DNA of 64,000 bases, from assembly GCA_012295275.1 (NCBI GenBank), contig CM022665.1:21055150-21119149 (forward strand), given 5' to 3'. The notes beneath the pieces were generated by a model. That model was not told the origin of the DNA, searched no databases, and saw nothing but the letters and a program-made list of their open reading frames with translations. A program made the translations under genes and the position numbers. How positions within the stretch are numbered: the first letter of the stretch is position 1; every line of letters starts with the position of its first letter. The stretch is from Chrysomallon squamiferum (lineage: Eukaryota > Mollusca > Gastropoda > Neomphalida > Peltospiridae). Shown here piece by piece: positions 42,358 through 51,300 of the stretch.

Positions 42358-45300
42358 GTTACAATAAAATTATGATAATAATATTTTTGTAAATTTAACT
42401 TTCATCATAGACAGAATAATTTCTTTAAATTTAATATTACATTTGTTTAAATAAAATATATAGTTATTTATTTTGAAATAGAGACACTCACTTAAGGGTA
42501 CAACTTGATCGTTAAACTTGTGCTTCTTGAAATTAAACAGTAATTAAAAAACATATAATTAAATATGAGATAATAAAATTTTAAAAACCTCTCTATAGAA
42601 ATGTGTATAAGTTTAATTTTCATCATAAACTTTACTTTATTTTTTTAAGCAAAAAATATTCAACTTGCTTATCTTTAAGGAATAGTTTTCATTTAAGCAT
42701 GCCTGTTGTATCTGACCATGATAACATATCTAAAATGTCTTCTTTAAATGAACCAGTTGTAAAAATATATCTGAATATGAGGAAAATATTAAATTATTTT
42801 AGATCTTTCTATGGAAATGAAGGAAATCATTTTCCTAATACACTGGTTTTTAAAAGAAAATGATCATAGGCTGAGGAGAGTTTCAAATCACTAAAATCTT
42901 CATATTATGAGTATTATTTTCTTGCTATTAACCAAAACACATATTGAAGTGTTTTTCTTGTAAACATTGTTTGGCATAATACAAGTAGTAAGTAATGTTA
43001 CTTGATTGAATAAACATGTCTTCATCATCTACAGTTACATTCTCATTTTTGCATTTGCTATTTATTTTACACTTTTTATGATTTCTGTTTATTTTTTTAA
43101 TTTATATTGGTAATAAACACTGTCATTATTGTATTAAATTTTAATTTATTTATTTATGTATTTATTTGATTGTTATATCTATATTTTATTTTTGTAGGCT
43201 GCTCATTTCCTCCAAGCTTCAAAGAGCACCGCAGATGACATCACTAACATCAGCTCCACTTGTTTTAAGCTCAACTCAATGCAGTTTCGGGTTCTCTTGA
43301 TGCGTTACATTCCCGAACCCTCGGAGCCTCCTCTCTCCCCTGCCTTCATTGAACGCATTGTTTCCATCGCTGAGAACATGGCTGATGAGCTGACACGTAC
43401 AGACGGACGTGAAGTCAGACTGGAAGAAGACCAGGACCTGCATCTCCCGTTCCTGCTTCCAGAAGATGGGTACTCCTGTGATACCATCCGCGGAATTCCG
43501 AATGGTCTCCCTGACTTCCTGAAGCCACTTCAAAACCAGGGTAAACTGATTACCCTAACTTGATTCAGATTGAAAAATAATATATATATATCTGCTTTGT
43601 GCTTGTGTGTGCTTGTGTGTGCCTGTGTGTGGATGTGTATTTATATATCTAAGTGTCTGTGTATGTATAGTTTCTACTGATTTCTGTTATGTTACTAACA
43701 GTTTATCTTACTAGTAGCACTCCTTAAAACAGCACATGATGTTTTATGTCAAGAGTCTTCTTTTCTCTTTATCACTTTTATTATTTTTCTCTTAACCTTG
43801 TACCTTTTAAATTGTCTGTTTTCAGTTTTAAGTTGGATTGAAACAGCTGTATGATAAGAATTATGTTTTTTATTTCAGAGACATGCAAACCATCATATTA
43901 TGTAAGAATTTAATTTTTATGTCAGGGATATGCAAACCATTGTATTATATGAATATTAATTTTTTACTTTAGGGATATGCAAACTAATTCCAAACAGTGC
44001 ATCAAATCTGAGTTGGACTGTTTACATGGCAGATGGAAGACCTTTGGAGGTTTGTCTCCTGATTAATTTCAGTCAGTTTAACATAATTTAAAAATAAAAT
44101 ACCTTAATTGATTTAAATCTTTAGAAAATGATGTCTACCATTTCATGGTGCAAACAAAGAGATTATTTTAAATAAAGTGGTTTAGTGTGTTTGTGTTTGA
44201 TAAAGAATGTAAACTGAAATGTGTGAATTCAGTAATAGTTGTTTTACTGAAACTAAAACCAAAGTAAAATAAAAAAAATATACTGAATTTCGATATAGAA
44301 GAAATAAAAAATATACTGAATACTGATATACAAAAAATAAAAATATATTAAATTTTGAAATACAAGATATGAAGACTATATTGAATATTGATATATAAGT
44401 ATAAGAAATAAAAAATATATTGAATAGATATACAAGAAATAAAAAAAATATATATAATTTTGATGTACAAGAAAGAAAAAAAATATATTTTATTTTCAAC
44501 CTGGTCACTTTATATCACTTGTTGCTTTAGAAATAGAAAAATTTAATGGAATGGTGTTAATTTGATTTATAAACTTTTATATAGTTTATAAAGATTTTTA
44601 TTTTGTGTCTTTGAGATGATATTGGTGATTGTCTTTGTTTTTTGTTTTTGTTGTTATTGTTATTGTTTTCTGTTATTTTTTTTCTTCACTTCAGAAGAAT
44701 CTACCAAAAGATCCAATGCCAAATGGACTACAGCCATCCCCAACTCTACAATCCCGATCCCCACAGGAACAGAAAACACCTGAAATAATGACAGTTGTTT
44801 TCAAGAAAGTTAAGGGAAGCATGGGACTCAGTATTGTGGCTGCCATGGTAACTGATACATTTCTTTCATATTTTTTTTTACATTCTTTCAAACATCTTAC
44901 ATAAGTCTAACTTTGGATATAGTAACACAATAAGTTAAAATAAATGTACTAAGTTTGTTTTTCATTCTGTGAATGTTCGTTTGTGTATGTTCATTGGTAT
45001 TAGTGGCCTTGTTCTATGCTTGTGTGTGTTTAATGATGGAGTGTGTGTGTGCTTACGGATGTGTAGATGTGGTTATATATGGGTGCATGTCTATATACTG
45101 TACACAAGTTAAATAAATGTAAAGGTTATTACAAGCTAAAGGTATTAGTAAAAACAACAAAAAACTGGATTGCTCTCAGTTATCTAATGCTTCAAGATGA
45201 ACAAAATTAGTAAAATATTGTTCTGTTTTGTTGTGAGCTAGAGCTGATTTGTTATTTTTTTCAGTAATACAAATAATAATTATAGTATTCATAACAGTAA

Positions 45301-48300
45301 TAGTTCTAGTAGCAGTAGTAATTGCAATAGTAGTAGTAATGTTAATAATAATAATCATAATAGTAGTAGTAGTAATAATAATTAAAAAAAAAAAAAATCT
45401 TTTCTGAGTCTAATTACAATTTTGTATTATTTTCTCCAGGGTGAAGGTCAAAGAGAGAGAGGAATCTACATCAAATCAGTGGTGTCTGGTGGTGCTGCAG
45501 CTCTTGTGAGTACTCACTGTATTCTTAATACTCACATTTTGTTTTATTTCAGTGCCCACATCTTATAGTTGGTGAGAAATAAGAAAATATCCTGTTAATT
45601 TGTGAACTAAATAGTCGATTCAGTGTTTTATATAAATTTATATTTAAAAAATCTGATAATTTGGGAAACATTTCTGTTTATAATTTTTCATAATCTTAAT
45701 CTGTTATACCTGGAAACTCTTAAATATCACTTATTATTATTTATTAATAAATATAACTAAATTAATCTATTCTCATTAATAATACAAAACATTTTTGTTT
45801 GTAAATAATTTAGTTATCTTTATGTACAGTTACTAATAATTAAATTTAGATTATCAAGTATTAATAATAAAATAATTTTGCTCTACAGTTGTTAATAATA
45901 AAATAATTGTGCTCTATAATTATTAATAATTAAATATTTTAGCTCTAAACTTATTAATAATAAAATAATTTGAGCCTAAAATTTTTAATAATAAAATAAT
46001 AATTAATATTAATAATTAAATAATTTTGGTCTACATTTATTAATAAATTGAATTATTTTGGTCAGCAGTCATTAATAATTAGATAATTTTCATCTATTTT
46101 TAATAAGAATTAAATAATTTTCATCAACAATTATTAATTAATTAAATCATTTTGGTCTGTAATTATTATCAGTAAATTAATTTTGGCCTTCAGTTATTGA
46201 TAATAAAATACTTTTGGAGTGCTTTTATTGATAAATAAATAATTTTTGTAAACGATAAATAATTAAATAATTTCTGTTTACCATTGTTAATAATAAAATG
46301 ATTTCTCTATAGGATGGTAGGTTACAAGCAGGAGATCAGTTGTTGGAGGTTGATGGGATGAGTCTTGTAGGACTAACACAAGACAAGTAATTATTTTTAT
46401 TATTTAATTAGTTATCATTTGATATATCTTGTTTTACATACAAATAGTTTAATTAATATAATAATAATATGTTACTGTTAATTACATCATTTTATTATTA
46501 TTATTATTTTCGTAACCATTTTTTAATACATCTTTTTTACCTTTTTTTAATTGTTTTTTTGTAATTATAAAAATTTTTAATTTTATTTATTTATTTATTT
46601 AAATTGTAACTAGAATATATTTCTTTTGTTAATTCAGTAATTGGAATTTATCAGAAGTTTAGAGGAATTCTCTGAGTGATTTATTTTTTGAGTATGATTG
46701 ATTGCACTTTGATTGTTTAATGTTAAAAACTTGATTGTATTTAGATCTCCTATAAAATGACATGTTATGATTTTTTAATATAAAAAAAAATGATTGTGTT
46801 TAGAGCTGCAGAGTTGATGACAAGGACAGGACAGACTGTGACACTGAAGGTTGCCAAGCAGGGAGCCATTTTTCATGGACTGGCAACTCTGCTTAGTCAG
46901 CCATCTCCCACCATGCAGAGAGGTACCCATCTATTTTTGTGTTTTTAATTCTCTTTTCACAAAGTTAAAACATCAGTTCTAAAGTAAAATGTTTTCATTT
47001 ACACAAAAGTAAAAATAATATCTTTTATCACAAAGTTAAAGCTTTAGTTATAATGAGAATTTTTAATTTTATAAAAGTTAAAAAAAATATCCAATTTCTG
47101 TGGATTTAATTTTAGGTCCTGATTAAGTTCTAACGAGAACCATTAAAAAAAGTTATAAAAGTATATTCTGTAAATGATTAAATTTTACTAGATTGTTGAA
47201 ATGGCCAGTTACAAGATAACACTTTTTAGATCTTATATCTAGTTGAAGTCTAAATTCAGTGATAAGTAGATGATACACATTGGTATGCAAGATATCATCC
47301 AATCATAACACCACTGAGGTACTCTAATCATCACTTTGAAATAGATACGGTTTTTTTTGTTGTTGTTTTCTTTTTTTTTTACTTGTTTTTTGTTAATTTT
47401 AATAAATACTTTTCCTTCATCAGCTGGAATGGTCTGTGTCCGAGTATGTTTTCTTTAGGGTTTTTTTCTCATTTATCTTTTAAAATTTCTTTTTGTTAAT
47501 TTTAATAAATATTTTCTTATTATCAGCTGGAGGTACTCCAATGAAGGGTCCAGGTTCAAGTCCTGTTCCTGCCCCGATGAATACGAGAAACAAACCCAAC
47601 TTGGAAGATGGCCCGCCACCATATAATGATGTCCCCAGAGAAATGCTGGACAATCGAGATGGCCACAACCGCATAGTTAACGAAGGACCAAGAAGACAAC
47701 CTAGTCCCAAGATTCAGCGTCCTCCCAGTGGCATGCAAGGTCCCCCACCAGGCACCATGAGCCCCTCTCTTGGTGGGATCCAGGCTCCTCCTCAAGGTAG
47801 AGGCCACCAGGACCAGCCTCATGGTATTTTTTTTGTAGTTTACCATTTATTGGGTTAGAACAAAAGACCATAACATTTTAAAATACAATTCAAAGCCAAT
47901 ATTTAGATATTTATACATGTGAACAAAATGGCACATCTGTGATTACATCTTTCAGAATATGAATATATGTTGGATATTTTTGTCTCATGTGTGAAATGAA
48001 TCACATGCTCAAACACCACCTGCTGTAAAACAGTACAAGCTTTTGTTAATCATAAAGTTTAATTTAATATATCTTTGAGGATTTGTAAAGTCTTGAAGTT
48101 GAGATTTTTGTTAATTTACCTAATTAAACTGTCAATTTAAAATATCGGAACATTAATTTGATTTAATGTCATTTGGAAGCAAAAATTTATTAGGGTTTTT
48201 AAAAAAAAGAAAAAATTATTATTATTATTTTTTTTGGACTGTTTTCATCTGCTATTATTATTATTTTTAATTTCTATTTGCAGGTGATGATCGATATCGC

Positions 48301-51300
48301 AATCCTGTTGGAACTCCAGAAAACCCTACTCATCCACATTCACATCGGCCATACAACAACAGCAGCAACGTGCATCGACGGGATGTGTACGAAAAAGACC
48401 CAAGATCTAAATCTACATCTAATCTTCACACTGAGCCCCAGTTTGATCAGTACGATCCTCGTCTTATGAAACCAGCAGCATCTGTCGCAGCGCTGGGTCC
48501 AGGAGTCCATGGTGGATACCAACAGCCTCCAAGACAGGAGGACTACTCACCATACACCCCAAAAGTGAATGACTACGAAAACCAGCCTAACATGAACACC
48601 TTCCCTAGCACAAGAAGTGAGAAGCCAGGCTACCAAGATATCAACCAGAATATGCTGGATGGTCCTCCTACAGTGAAACCGGGACATTACCACAGTCAGC
48701 CACATCTCCACCCCAGCCAGGCAAACGACAGGTCTTCAGTGTCCTCAAAGAACTCCAGCAACAGTCGGGAAAACAGGCCGCAGTCTGCATATTTCGATGG
48801 ACAGTGGAACAGAGATGAGTTCATGAGACCCAAGTCTGATGAGATCACACCAAACAGGATTCAGGAGTGGCAGGAAAAGCTGGAGGATCCTCGCAGTGCA
48901 CATTTGAGAGGACACCAAGAGCATCAGCGCTCCCCCACCTCTCCCAATCCTCACTACCAGACAGGACCCCCAATGTCACCTGGTTACCAACAGCAGGGAG
49001 GACCTATGAGACCTCCAAATGAAGACATTCCAAAGGTGACTCTGAACAACACTTCAAGGCAGCCCAACTTCTATGAGAACACAATGCCTGTCCAACAGGA
49101 GCCCCAACCTCCATTCCATCAGCTTCAGCGACAGGAGGAGAAACCTAGACCAGCTGTTGCTCCTAAACCAAAACCTTTTGTGGCCCCTAAACCCTTCCAG
49201 CCTCGAGTGCAGCATGCCGAGATTCCTCTCAGCACTGTTGACAATCGCCAAACCCAGCCTCAGTTCTTTGACTCCAGACCCACTTCCAAGACTCTGCAGC
49301 CACATTCTCCAAGCACCTACAACCCACCAGTTTCAAAACAGCCAACCTATCAGCAGATCAACAGACAGACAGACAGCAGACCTTCCAGTCAGCAGCAGAA
49401 AAAATACTCTCCAGAGAGACACTCGGCATCATTTGGAAATTACAGAAACCAAAATGAAATGTCTTCTCCACTTTCTAATGAAACCCCTCCAGATCTACCA
49501 CCCCCTCCTTTGCCAGAAGACATTCATGAGAACTCACCCCCTCTTCCCCCACCACCAAGTCAGGACTATGTTGAACAGCAGCTGCAGGAGGAGCAGAGAC
49601 GGCTAATGAATCAGTTGAATCGCCAACAAAACAATCAGTACCCATCTTCCATGGACCCCAGATATCCTGGATCCACTGGTTACCGAGGAGATTACAGTCC
49701 ACAACAGACAGGACAACAGTTCCAGGAAAGGCCACAAGAGCCGAGATCTGGTCTGTTCAATGGGCCAGCATCCCAGGCCAATAGTGTCCATCCCAATTAC
49801 CAAAACATCAGTTTTCAGGGACCCGACCCACAGGCTCCTCCCCCAGTCCCCCAGCCTCCTGCCGAGCATAATCTTTATGAATCATATGAACCTCGAAAGA
49901 TGGAGGAGAACTTCCAGCCCCCTGAGGCCCCACCCAGTGCTATGCACCTGACAGTGCAAGAAAAAGAATACACCATAGCTGCATCACCCTGGGATCGGGA
50001 AGAAAGGGAGAAACTCGAGGCACAGAGAGAAGAAGAGATGGCAAGACTGCGAGAGGTGGAAATTGCTGAGCTGGAATCAAAAACATACCTGAACCCCCAG
50101 GAGCAGGAGAGACTACGCAAGCTACGACTGGAACACGAGTTTCAGAAGAGAGTGCGAGAGACGAAGGATAGAGATGACGATGATGATGATGATTCTGACA
50201 ATGAAGCTGCAGAAAGACTTTATGTGAGTAACATTTTATTACATTGCTCTGTTCAAATACATGTAGCATTCCATTATATTTGTTTGTTCAAATGCATGTA
50301 ACATTTCATTATGTTTGTTCATGAATGCATATCATATACATTTAAGAGATGGTTGTTTTTAAATATAATTATTTCACATGTACATCAGAATACATTTGAT
50401 TATTATGATGATTTAACATAGTATTTTGTCTCGTACATCCATGATTATTATGAAATGTTAAAAAAATTTATCTAAGAATTCAATAAAAAAATTACTTGTA
50501 TTTGACATCATACAAAATATATCTTTTCAAAAAATAATTTTAGCTACATTTCAGCATTTTTTTCATATTTCTTCATTTTTAGAACCCCTATATTAAAATA
50601 CTTAAATGTTTAGTTGTCACAAATGGGTGAAAGATATCCCCAATGTTATAAACTCCATAATCACTAATTTGTGTTCAAATAATTGTTAATATCTGCATTT
50701 TTTTTTTTTACTTTCCAAATAGTGTTGATATAATTTTTAATGTGTGAAAAGAACAACTGGTTTTTTCTTTCAAGATATTTTCTAAAAAATGTATTCAGAT
50801 GAAAAAACAGCGTCTGTTATAACTGTAGTTCAATGAAGTTAAATAGAATATGTTTTTTTTCAGTCAAGAGATCGAATGATTCAAGTAATGAAGGAAGATT
50901 TAGAAAAATCAAAAAACAGATTGATGGATTTGGAGAGGAAGAGACTGCTAGATGAATTTGAAGCTGAAAAAGAAAGATTGATAAGGTAGGCAGTCATTTT
51001 AAAATCTACTGTCATTATATTTCCTAAGCCTGTCTTTCAAAAATTCTGTTTGTTGCAGGAAAAAAATGAGAACACAGTTCATATAAATATATATCTGAAT
51101 GTATTGAACATTGTCAAATGGCAGTATTAACAATATCTGAATATGTTTTGTACATTGTCAGATGAGTATGTTTTATACACTGTCAAATGGTAGGTTTCTT
51201 TACTAATTTAGATATATAGGCAAAGTATTTCAACATTTCCATTAACTAATGCAATAATATGTTCATAATCCATTTGGCTTCTCTTAAACATTATTCATTG

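Noticed and set aside
49073-49606. 177-residue open frame overlapping the large AFDN exon in another frame
   Set aside because: It lacks any recognisable domain. Its Ser/Pro/Leu composition is what a shifted reading of Pro/Gln codons gives, and the AFDN frame is clearly the conserved one.
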